From Lentisphaeria bacterium UBA1829 (GTDB lineage Bacteria > Verrucomicrobiota > Lentisphaeria > Victivallales > UBA1829), in assembly GCA_002338895.1 (NCBI GenBank), contig DDJH01000099.1:15250-23349 (forward strand): 8,100 bases of DNA, read 5' to 3'. The first letter of the stretch is position 1. Every line of letters begins with the position of its first letter. Under the pieces are notes generated by a model. The model saw nothing but the letters and a program-made list of their open reading frames with translations. It was not told the DNA's origin and did no database searches. Shown here one piece after another: positions 1 to 5,773 of the stretch. The position numbers and the translations under genes were made by a program.

Positions 1-236
1 CGCGGGTGATGATCCATCAGCCGCGCGGAGGATCCGAAGGCACCGCGGCGGATATCGACATTCAGGCAAAAGAGATCCTGGCGATGAGAACAAAACTCAA
101 TCAGATCATCGCGTCGGCGACGGGGCAGACCGTGCAGAAGGTCTCCCGGGATACGGACCGCGACTATTTCATGTCCGCCGAAGAAGCGCTGAAATACGGA
201 ATCATCGACAGCATCATTCCGCATCGCTCGGTCTGA
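1..236 (+). CDS. clpP: ATP-dependent Clp protease proteolytic subunit ClpP (C-terminal part, 5' end outside window)
   Basis: This is the last 77 codons of ClpP, the serine protease chamber that degrades unfolded or tagged proteins delivered by AAA+ unfoldases such as ClpX. The reading frame enters from the left edge (first full codon at 3-5), so the start and the catalytic serine lie outside the window. The visible part opens with RVMIHQP, which holds the catalytic histidine (codon at 15-17). It continues through the handle-helix region ([10 protein letters not shown], then an R-x-K-L-N segment) and the [14 protein letters not shown] segment, where the family's catalytic aspartate sits. It finishes with YGIIDSII and a short tail, as ClpP proteins usually do. 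The stop codon is 10 nt before clpX, so the two genes are very probably cotranscribed, the classic clpP-clpX arrangement. Nothing in the visible part looks damaged. Confidence 0.97.
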   Translation, partial: RVMIHQPRGGSEGTAADIDIQAKEILAMRTKLNQIIASATGQTVQKVSRDTDRDYFMSAEEALKYGIIDSIIPHRSV

Positions 237-240
237 GAGG
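236..240 (+). promoter_or_regulatory. Ribosome binding site of clpX
   Basis: AGAGG lies 6 nt before the ATG at 247 and overlaps the last base of the clpP stop codon. It supports the chosen clpX start and suggests translational coupling between clpP and clpX. Confidence 0.6.
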
Positions 241-246
241 TAGGGA

Positions 247-1554
247 ATGGGAAAAGATCAATTCGGAAATGACGTTCCCCGCTGCTCGTTCTGCGGACGC
301 GCCGCGAATGAGCCGGGAATCGGCCAGCTGATTTCCAGTCCGCTGGGCGCGTCCATCTGCTCGGACTGCGTCAAGACCTGCGAAGAGCTTCTGAATCCGG
401 AGCGGAAAAAGGGCGATGCCTCCCGCGATGGACAGAAAAAAGATCCGGTGGCGGCGCTCAAGGTTCCCAAACCGGCGGAGATCAAGGCGGAACTGGACAA
501 GTTTGTTGTGGGACAGGAGGATGCGAAAAAGATTCTTTCGGTCGCGGTCCACAACCACTACAAGCGTCTCCAGACCCACGGATGCGGAATCGCGGACGAC
601 GGGGTGGAGATCGAAAAAAGCAACGTGCTTCTGATCGGTCCGACCGGCAGCGGAAAGACTCTGCTTGCCCGGACCATGGCGAAAATGCTGGATGTGCCGT
701 TCTGCATCGCGGATGCAACGACGCTGACGGAAGCAGGATACGTCGGAGAGGATGTGGAAAACATCATTCTGCGTCTGCTTCAGGCGGCGGAATTCGACGT
801 GGCGCGGGCGCAGATCGGAATCATCTATGTGGATGAGATCGACAAGATTGCCAAAAAGAGCGAAAATGTCTCCATCACCCGCGATGTTTCCGGGGAAGGC
901 GTTCAGCAGGCTCTTCTGAAAATCCTCGAAGGGACGATTGCGAACGTGCCGCCGAAAGGCGGACGCAAACATCCGAATCAGGAGTACATTCAGGTTGACA
1001 CGACCAATATTCTGTTCATCTGCGGAGGAGCGTTTGTCGGCCTGGACAAGATTATTCAGAGACGGATCGGCAAGCGGGTGCTCGGCTTCCATCGTCAGCA
1101 GTCGGACCAGCAGCAGGATCTTGAACTGGACAGTTCGAAAGCGCTCTCGTATGCGGAACCGGAGGATCTGGTCCGGTACGGGATCATTCCGGAATTCATC
1201 GGTCGTCTTCCGGTGGTGACCGCGCTTCGTCCGCTCTCGAAAGAGGATCTGATGAGGATTCTGGTGGAACCGAAAAACGCAATCACGCGCCAGTACGAAA
1301 AACTGCTGGCCATGGAAGGCGTGAAGCTGGTCTTCGAAAAAGGAGCGCTGGAGGCGATTGCCCAGAAGGCGTGTGAAAAGGGAACCGGCGCACGCGGACT
1401 GCGTTCGATCATCGAATCGCTGATGCTGGATCTGATGTTTGACCTGCCGTCGCGCAACGATGTGGAAAGCTGCATCATTACGCGCAAAACGGTGGAGACC
1501 GGAGTTCCGGAACTGGTCAAACGGAAAACGAAAGCAGCCAGAAAGAGTGTCTGA
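247..1554 (+). CDS. clpX: ATP-dependent Clp protease ATP-binding subunit ClpX
   Basis: ClpX is the hexameric AAA+ unfoldase that recognises tagged substrates and threads them into ClpP in the cytoplasm. The 435 residues match the usual length (E. coli about 424). The N-terminal zinc-binding domain has Cys13, Cys16, Cys38 and Cys41. The AAA+ module shows Walker A GPTGSGKT (131-138), pore-1 loop GYVG (164-167), Walker B IIYVDE (192-197), the RKH pore loop (240-242), the arginine-finger segment EFIGR (Arg320) and sensor-2 GAR (Arg383). The ClpP-docking tripeptide, IGF in E. coli, appears here as LGF (279-281). It is followed by a Gln-rich stretch (284-290). The start is fixed by the zinc finger following within 13 residues and by the AGAGG site upstream. 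It sits between clpP and proB on the same strand. Identity is certain from the complete motif set. Confidence 0.98.
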   Translation: MGKDQFGNDVPRCSFCGRAANEPGIGQLISSPLGASICSDCVKTCEELLNPERKKGDASRDGQKKDPVAALKVPKPAEIKAELDKFVVGQEDAKKILSVAVHNHYKRLQTHGCGIADDGVEIEKSNVLLIGPTGSGKTLLARTMAKMLDVPFCIADATTLTEAGYVGEDVENIILRLLQAAEFDVARAQIGIIYVDEIDKIAKKSENVSITRDVSGEGVQQALLKILEGTIANVPPKGGRKHPNQEYIQVDTTNILFICGGAFVGLDKIIQRRIGKRVLGFHRQQSDQQQDLELDSSKALSYAEPEDLVRYGIIPEFIGRLPVVTALRPLSKEDLMRILVEPKNAITRQYEKLLAMEGVKLVFEKGALEAIAQKACEKGTGARGLRSIIESLMLDLMFDLPSRNDVESCIITRKTVETGVPELVKRKTKAARKSV

Positions 1555-1556
1555 CG

Positions 1557-1575
1557 TCCCGCGCGCAAGGCGGGA
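1557..1575 (+). other. Small GC hairpin between clpX and proB
   Basis: TCCCGC (1557-1562) and GCGGGA (1570-1575) form a perfect 6-bp stem around a 7-nt loop, beginning 2 nt after the clpX stop codon. No T-run follows, so it is not a standard intrinsic terminator. It could be an RNA-processing or 3'-protecting stem that sets clpX and proB expression apart, or it may be chance in GC-rich DNA. Confidence 0.35.
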
Positions 1576-1609
1576 TCGCACGAATCAATCCATCGGGATC
1601 ATAGCTATC

Positions 1610-2749
1610 ATGGAAAACAATGTCGAGATTCGAAAAAGACTGGTACACTCCTGCAAACGCATTGTCATCAAGGCGGGGACCCGTCTGCTGACGGATCCGG
1701 AGGCGCTGGCCGTTCTGATCCGTCAGATCAAAGTGGTCCGGGATTCGGGGATTCAGGTTCTGCTGGTCTCGTCGGGAGCGGTCGGAACCGGGATGCGGAC
1801 CCTCGGACTGAAGAAGAGGCCGCGCAAACTGTCGGAAGTGCAGGCGCTGGCGGCAATCGGTCAGATCCGTCTGATGTCGGTGTACGAGTCGGAGTGCGAA
1901 AAGCTCGGGTTTCACGCCGCGCAGATTCTTCTGACGGCGGATGATCTCCGCTCCCGGGAACGGCATCTGAATGCGCTCAACTGCATCGAAACGCTGCTGG
2001 CGCAGGATATTCTGCCGATCATCAATGAAAACGACCCGATCTCCGTCGACGAGCTGAAATTCGGCGACAATGACATCCTTGCGGCGCTTCTGGCGTCCAT
2101 GACCCGTTCCGATCTTGCCATTATCCTGACGACGGTGGACGGACTCATGCGTCCGAATCCGGACGGAACGCTCGGGGAACGCATCTCGGTGGTCCAGGGA
2201 GTCACCGACGAACAGCGCAATATGGCAAACGGAACCGACGACGCCAGCATGTCGATCGGAGGAATGAAATCCAAACTCCGCTGTGCGGACATTCTCAATT
2301 CAGCGGGAGAATGTCTCTGGATCGCGTCCGGGAAGGATCCCCATGTCATTGAGAAGATTTTCCGCGCGGAAGATATCGGAACGGTGTTTCTGCCCCGTCA
2401 CCGCACAAAGGTCGAATCGCGGAAACGGTGGATCGCCACATTCGCAAAGACCTCGGGAAAACTGATTGTCGATCCGGGAGCGGTCCGGGCGCTGGAAACC
2501 CACGGAAGCAGTCTGCTGCCGGCGGGCGTGAAGTTCGTGCAGGGAACGTTCAAGCGCGGAAGCGTGGTGGAGATCTGTTCGCTCGAAGGAGAGACCGTCG
2601 CAAAAGGACTGGTCAACTTCAGCTCGGAGGACTGCATGAAGCTGATCGGATGCCAGAGCTCGAAAATTCACGACATCCTCCGCTGCGACGCGGATCATGA
2701 GATCATTCACCGCAACAACATGGCGCTGCTCAAGGACGCGGCGGAATAA
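1610..2749 (+). CDS. proB: Glutamate 5-kinase (ProB) with C-terminal PUA domain
   Basis: ProB phosphorylates L-glutamate to gamma-glutamyl phosphate, the first and usually proline-inhibited step of proline synthesis. The 379-residue protein (E. coli 367) has an amino-acid-kinase domain and then a PUA domain (about 282-376). Visible kinase motifs are the N-terminal VIKAGT with Lys21 (the third position is more often Leu or Val), VSSGAVGTG (53-61), INENDPIS (138-145), FGDNDILAA (151-159), LTTVDGLM (173-180) and SIGGMKSK (215-222). ATG 1610 is chosen because homologous sequence begins right after it. The preceding ribosome binding site is weak, and an in-frame GTG at 1547 overlapping clpX is possible but would add 21 residues without recognisable family sequence. 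Its partner proA (glutamyl phosphate reductase) is not nearby. The gene lies 55 nt after clpX and 3 nt before miaB, so it is probably part of one operon. Confidence 0.95.
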   Translation: MENNVEIRKRLVHSCKRIVIKAGTRLLTDPEALAVLIRQIKVVRDSGIQVLLVSSGAVGTGMRTLGLKKRPRKLSEVQALAAIGQIRLMSVYESECEKLGFHAAQILLTADDLRSRERHLNALNCIETLLAQDILPIINENDPISVDELKFGDNDILAALLASMTRSDLAIILTTVDGLMRPNPDGTLGERISVVQGVTDEQRNMANGTDDASMSIGGMKSKLRCADILNSAGECLWIASGKDPHVIEKIFRAEDIGTVFLPRHRTKVESRKRWIATFAKTSGKLIVDPGAVRALETHGSSLLPAGVKFVQGTFKRGSVVEICSLEGETVAKGLVNFSSEDCMKLIGCQSSKIHDILRCDADHEIIHRNNMALLKDAAE

Positions 2750-2752
2750 TCC

Positions 2753-4078
2753 ATGAACATCTATATCAAAACCTACGGATGCCAGATGAACGAGCGCGAC
2801 AGCGACGCCGCAGCCGCCATGCTCGCCGCGGACGGACATACCATCGTCGATTCTGAGGATCAGGCCGATCTGATTCTCCTGAACACCTGCAGCGTCCGCG
2901 ATCAGGCGGAGCGGAAGGCGATCGGCAAGCTCGGCATTCTGAAACGTCTGAAGGAGGAGCATCCGCATGTTCTGTTCGGCATCATGGGCTGCATGGCGCA
3001 GCGGTGCGGAGAGGAGCTGCTGAAGGCGGTTCCGCATTTGAATTTTGTGGTCGGAACGGATCGGATCCATGAGCTTCCGGAGATCGTCGCCTCGCTTCCC
3101 GCGCCCCGCAAGATTGCGGCGACCGGGCATGACAATCTGAACGATGTGGACGGGATTGACGCCCATCTCCGGCGTTCCTTCTCCGACTTCATCACCATCA
3201 TGCGCGGATGCAACCGGTACTGTTCGTACTGCATTGTGCCCTATGTCCGCGGACGCGAGAGGAGCCGCTCGCCGGAGAGCATTCTGGAGGAGGCGCGGAA
3301 ACTGGCGGAGGCGGGAGTCAAAGAGATCATGCTTCTCGGCCAGAATGTCGCGGCGTACGGAATCGACGGCATCCATTTTCCGGATACGGTTTCGCCGTTC
3401 GCGGACCTGCTGGAGAAACTCGCGGAGATCGACGGAATCCGGCGGATCCGCTTCACATCGCCGCACCCGGCGTTTTTCAACACCCGGCTGATTGATGCAA
3501 TCGCGAAGACGCCGAAGGTCTGCAAGAGCGTGCATCTGCCGCTGCAGTCGGGATCGGACCGGATTCTGAAGGCGATGAACCGTCCTTATACGGCGGAGCA
3601 GTATCTGCATATTGTGGATTCCCTGAAGGAAAAGTGCGGAGAGATTGCGTTCTCCACCGATATTATTGTCGGCTTTCCCGGAGAGACCGACGCCGATTTC
3701 GAGGCGACCCGCGCCGTGCTGAAGCGTGTGGCGTACGACAACGCCTTCATCTTCAAGTACTCGCCGCGGAAAGGGACAAAAGCCGCGGAGCAGATGGCCG
3801 ACGATGTTCCGCAGAGCGTCAAGGAGGAACGCAACCGGATTCTGCTTGAGGATCTGGCGGAGTGTTCCGAACGGGCGAATCTTCCGTTTGTCGGACGGAC
3901 AATTGAAGTGCTCGCCGAAGGGGTCAGCAAGCGGAACGCGGCCCGCTGGTGCGGACGTTCCGATCTCAACAAACTGGTGGTTTTCGAACCCGACGGACAG
4001 ATCCGTCCCGGCGACCTCGTCCCGGTCCGCATCGATCATGCGACGGCAATGACTCTCTTCGGAAAACTCGTCCGCTGA
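2753..4078 (+). CDS. miaB: tRNA-2-methylthio-N6-dimethylallyladenosine synthase (MiaB, radical SAM methylthiotransferase)
   Basis: MiaB adds a methylthio group to i6A37 of tRNAs that read codons starting with U, using two iron-sulfur clusters and S-adenosylmethionine. Three domains are visible in 441 residues, the normal family length. The N-terminal UPF0004/MTTase domain has Cys10 (KTYGCQMN), Cys46 (LNTCSVR) and Cys80 (MGCMAQR) for the auxiliary cluster. The radical SAM core has Cys153, Cys157 and Cys160 (CNRYCSYC), followed by IVPYVRGRERSR, LLGQNV, HLPLQSGS and STDIIVGFPGET. A TRAM domain follows at about 375-437. MiaB is favoured over its relatives RimO and MtaB because of the N-terminal KTYGCQMNERDS and the PYVRGRERSR segment. 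The ATG lies 3 nt after the proB stop codon with only a weak GCGGAA behind it, which suggests coupled translation. The gene ends the left-hand cluster. Confidence 0.95.
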   Translation: MNIYIKTYGCQMNERDSDAAAAMLAADGHTIVDSEDQADLILLNTCSVRDQAERKAIGKLGILKRLKEEHPHVLFGIMGCMAQRCGEELLKAVPHLNFVVGTDRIHELPEIVASLPAPRKIAATGHDNLNDVDGIDAHLRRSFSDFITIMRGCNRYCSYCIVPYVRGRERSRSPESILEEARKLAEAGVKEIMLLGQNVAAYGIDGIHFPDTVSPFADLLEKLAEIDGIRRIRFTSPHPAFFNTRLIDAIAKTPKVCKSVHLPLQSGSDRILKAMNRPYTAEQYLHIVDSLKEKCGEIAFSTDIIVGFPGETDADFEATRAVLKRVAYDNAFIFKYSPRKGTKAAEQMADDVPQSVKEERNRILLEDLAECSERANLPFVGRTIEVLAEGVSKRNAARWCGRSDLNKLVVFEPDGQIRPGDLVPVRIDHATAMTLFGKLVR

Positions 4079-4126
4079 GCCGTCCCCATCCCCCTTGTCC
4101 AGACACCCGAAAGGAGCGGAAAGGAG

Positions 4127-4189
4127 AAATTTTTTTATTTTTCTATTTTCACTATTGAAATTTATTTTTATTTGTGATATTTTAAATAC
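4127..4189 (+). promoter_or_regulatory. Extremely AT-rich promoter region ahead of the IclR-SDR-FAD unit
   Basis: Only 7 of these 63 bases are G or C, inside otherwise GC-rich DNA. The stretch holds runs of T broken by single A residues (for example 4130-4136), which would curve or destabilise the helix and could act as an UP-like element. A possible sigma-70-type promoter is TTGAAA (4155-4160), a 17-nt spacer and TATTTT (4178-4183, four of six matches to consensus). It would place the start of transcription near 4190, directly at the ribosome binding site. The hexamers are uncertain because AT-rich sequence matches easily. That the region as a whole drives the downstream genes is the stronger claim. 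No clear palindromic IclR operator could be picked out, only a separated TCAC (4149-4152) / GTGA (4174-4177). Confidence 0.55.
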
Positions 4190-4201
4190 AAAAGGAGCAG
4201 G
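4190..4201 (+). promoter_or_regulatory. Strong ribosome binding site of the IclR gene
   Basis: AAAAGGAGCAGG holds a near-consensus Shine-Dalgarno, with GGAG ending 7 nt before the ATG at 4205. It fixes the start of the regulator gene. The same 12 nt recur at 5758-5769 ahead of the FAD oxidoreductase gene. Confidence 0.8.
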
Positions 4202-4204
4202 AGA

Positions 4205-4981
4205 ATGAAACGGAAAACCACAACGACACCGCACCCCTACATGGTTCCGGCACTGGAACGGGGGATTCGGATTCTGGAACTGCTGTCGCGTCACCCGGAA
4301 GGTCTGCTGATGACGGAGATGAGCAGTCTCTCCCTCCCCCCGGCGAGCCTGTACCGGATGCTGACGACGCTTCTGGAGCTCGGATACGTGATCCGCGACG
4401 GCGCAGACCGGTATCATACCGGCCGGAAACTGCTGACTCTCGGATTCCGCGGAGCGGATGAGTCGGTCCTTCTGGAGCGCTCGCTCGGACCGATGCGGGA
4501 ACTGCGCAACCGGACGGGAGAGAGTGTGATGCTCGGCGTTCTGCATGGAGAGGAGGGTGTGGTGATCGGATCGGTGATTTCGGATCAGGCAGTCTGCGTC
4601 TCCATCCGGATCGGACACCACTACCCGCTGCATACCGCGGCGCCGGCAAAGGCGATGCTTGCCTTTCTTCCCGACCGGGAACGGGAGGCTCTTCTTGAGC
4701 GCATCGTCTATACGAAATTCACGGAAAGAACTCATCCGGACGCGGAAAGCCTGGAGCGCGAACTGCAGGAGATCCGGCGGAGCGGAATCGCATACGATCG
4801 CGGAGAGGAGCTCCGGGAACTGCGATGCGCGGGCGCTCCGATTCGAAGCGCGAACGGCTATCCGGTTGCGGCGCTCTGGATCGGAGGACCCGAATCAAGA
4901 CTGGATGAAACGACACTGCGCCGGTATGGAACGGAAGTCCGGAAAACGGCGGAAGAAATTCAATCCTATCTAGTTCAGTAA
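4205..4981 (+). CDS. IclR-family transcriptional regulator
   Basis: IclR-type regulators bind DNA as dimers or tetramers and switch catabolic genes on or off in response to a small metabolite. This 258-residue protein has the usual length and two-domain layout. The N-terminal winged helix-turn-helix starts at VPALERGIRILELL (14-27); its recognition region is PPASLYRMLTTLLELGYV (45-62) and the wing is DRYHTGRKLLTLG (68-80). The effector domain covers about 85-256. It includes the PLHTAAPAKAMLAFLP segment (141-156), where most relatives have Gly before the Lys and this one has Ala, and the RCAGAPI segment (207-213). The start is set by the strong ribosome binding site. It is the first gene of a same-strand group with an SDR (27-nt gap) and an FAD oxidoreductase, and is the likely local regulator of both. 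The ligand cannot be told from sequence. Confidence 0.93.
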   Translation: MKRKTTTTPHPYMVPALERGIRILELLSRHPEGLLMTEMSSLSLPPASLYRMLTTLLELGYVIRDGADRYHTGRKLLTLGFRGADESVLLERSLGPMRELRNRTGESVMLGVLHGEEGVVIGSVISDQAVCVSIRIGHHYPLHTAAPAKAMLAFLPDREREALLERIVYTKFTERTHPDAESLERELQEIRRSGIAYDRGEELRELRCAGAPIRSANGYPVAALWIGGPESRLDETTLRRYGTEVRKTAEEIQSYLVQ

Positions 4982-4996
4982 AGAAAAATACGAAAG

Positions 4997-5001
4997 AGAG
5001 G
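4997..5001 (+). promoter_or_regulatory. Ribosome binding site of the SDR gene
   Basis: AGAGG ends 7 nt before the ATG at 5009. It supports this start and shows that the gene has its own translation signal within the 27-nt gap. Confidence 0.6.
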
Positions 5002-5008
5002 AAACGAG

Positions 5009-5728
5009 ATGAATCTGAAAGGGGCGAAAGTGCTGGTCACGGGGGGATCCGACGGATATGGACGCGGAATTGCGGGAGCCTTCCGGGACGCGGGTGCGGA
5101 AGTGTGGATCACCGGACGAAATGCGGAAAAGCTGAATCGGACGGCGCAGGAACTGGGGATTCACGCGATCCAGGCGGATGCTTCGTCGGGAAGCGACTGG
5201 GACCGCGTCATGCAGGCGATCGGCGAGCTGGATGTTCTGGTCAACAACGCGGGGTTCGGGGGAAAGATCCGTCCGGTGGCGGAGCAGGAGGATGAGGACA
5301 TCATCCGGACGATCGGAACGAATCTGACTGGAGTGATTCTCGGCTGCCGGCGGGCGGGAGCGGAGATGGCGAAACGGAAACGGGGACTGATTGTCAACAT
5401 CTCCAGTGTCTGCGCGCTCTATGCGTGGCCGGGATGGAGTGTCTATACGGCGGCAAAGGCGGGACTGGCGAAATTCAGTCACGGTCTTTACACGGAGCTT
5501 CGTCCGTTCGGAGTGCGGGTCAGCTGCGTCACACCGTCGTGGGGGCAGACTCATTTTAATCAGGCGGCCGAGATCCGGGGAGCATCTGAAGATCCCGAAC
5601 TCGCATCGAAATGCATCGCGCCCGAAGAGCTCGGGGCAATGATCCGTTTCCTTGCGGAACAGCCGGATCATCTGGCCATTCCCGATCTGACCGTTCAGCC
5701 GATGATTCAGGACATCTCGCCGATGTAA
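5009..5728 (+). CDS. SDR-family NAD(P)-dependent oxidoreductase (classical short-chain dehydrogenase)
   Basis: Classical short-chain dehydrogenases interconvert alcohols and ketones with NAD(H) or NADP(H) in the cytoplasm. The 239-residue protein is a single Rossmann domain of normal length. It shows the cofactor loop TGGSDGYG (11-18), TGRN after the second strand (Arg37 in place of an acidic residue, which favours NADP(H)), Asp57 in the ADAS segment, NNAG (79-82), Asn105, the catalytic Ser133 (NISSV) and YTAAK (Tyr146, Lys150). The segment after the sixth strand reads VTPSWG where many relatives have a PG motif. The C-terminus is short and diverged (ending QDISPM), so the substrate pocket cannot be assigned. 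It resembles 3-oxoacyl-ACP reductase-type and sugar-alcohol or keto-sugar SDRs, but no specific function is claimed. Its place between an IclR regulator and an FAD oxidoreductase argues for a catabolic redox step rather than fatty acid synthesis. Confidence 0.92.
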   Translation: MNLKGAKVLVTGGSDGYGRGIAGAFRDAGAEVWITGRNAEKLNRTAQELGIHAIQADASSGSDWDRVMQAIGELDVLVNNAGFGGKIRPVAEQEDEDIIRTIGTNLTGVILGCRRAGAEMAKRKRGLIVNISSVCALYAWPGWSVYTAAKAGLAKFSHGLYTELRPFGVRVSCVTPSWGQTHFNQAAEIRGASEDPELASKCIAPEELGAMIRFLAEQPDHLAIPDLTVQPMIQDISPM

Positions 5729-5757
5729 GAAAGAGAACCCCTGTCGGGAAAAAACAA

Positions 5758-5769
5758 AAAAGGAGCAGG
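5758..5769 (+). promoter_or_regulatory. Strong ribosome binding site of the FAD oxidoreductase gene
   Basis: AAAAGGAGCAGG, identical to the block at 4190-4201, has its GGAG ending 8 nt before the ATG at 5774. It fixes the start in the 45-nt gap after the SDR gene. Confidence 0.8.
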
Positions 5770-5773
5770 GAAG

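Noticed and set aside
214..1581. Long open frame on the - strand opposite clpX
   Set aside because: clpX on the + strand has a full motif set; the antisense translation shows no domain.
4079..4136. Intrinsic terminator for miaB before the T-run at 4130-4136
   Set aside because: A T-run is present but I could not find a stable GC-rich stem directly before it; the T-run is better explained as part of the AT-rich promoter region.
4156..4209. Possible short leader peptide starting at TTG 4156 and overlapping the IclR start
   Set aside because: A rare start codon with no Shine-Dalgarno at proper distance (the nearest is about 30 nt upstream) and 17 low-complexity codons give no support.
2300..4735. 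Very long open frame on the - strand opposite proB, miaB and the IclR gene
   Set aside because: It spans three well-supported + strand genes, its translation is rich in Arg/His with no recognisable domain, and such antisense frames are common in GC-rich coding DNA.
5729..5757. Terminator between the SDR and FAD oxidoreductase genes
   Set aside because: The CCC...GGG pairing near 5738-5748 is only three base pairs and is followed by A residues, not T residues.
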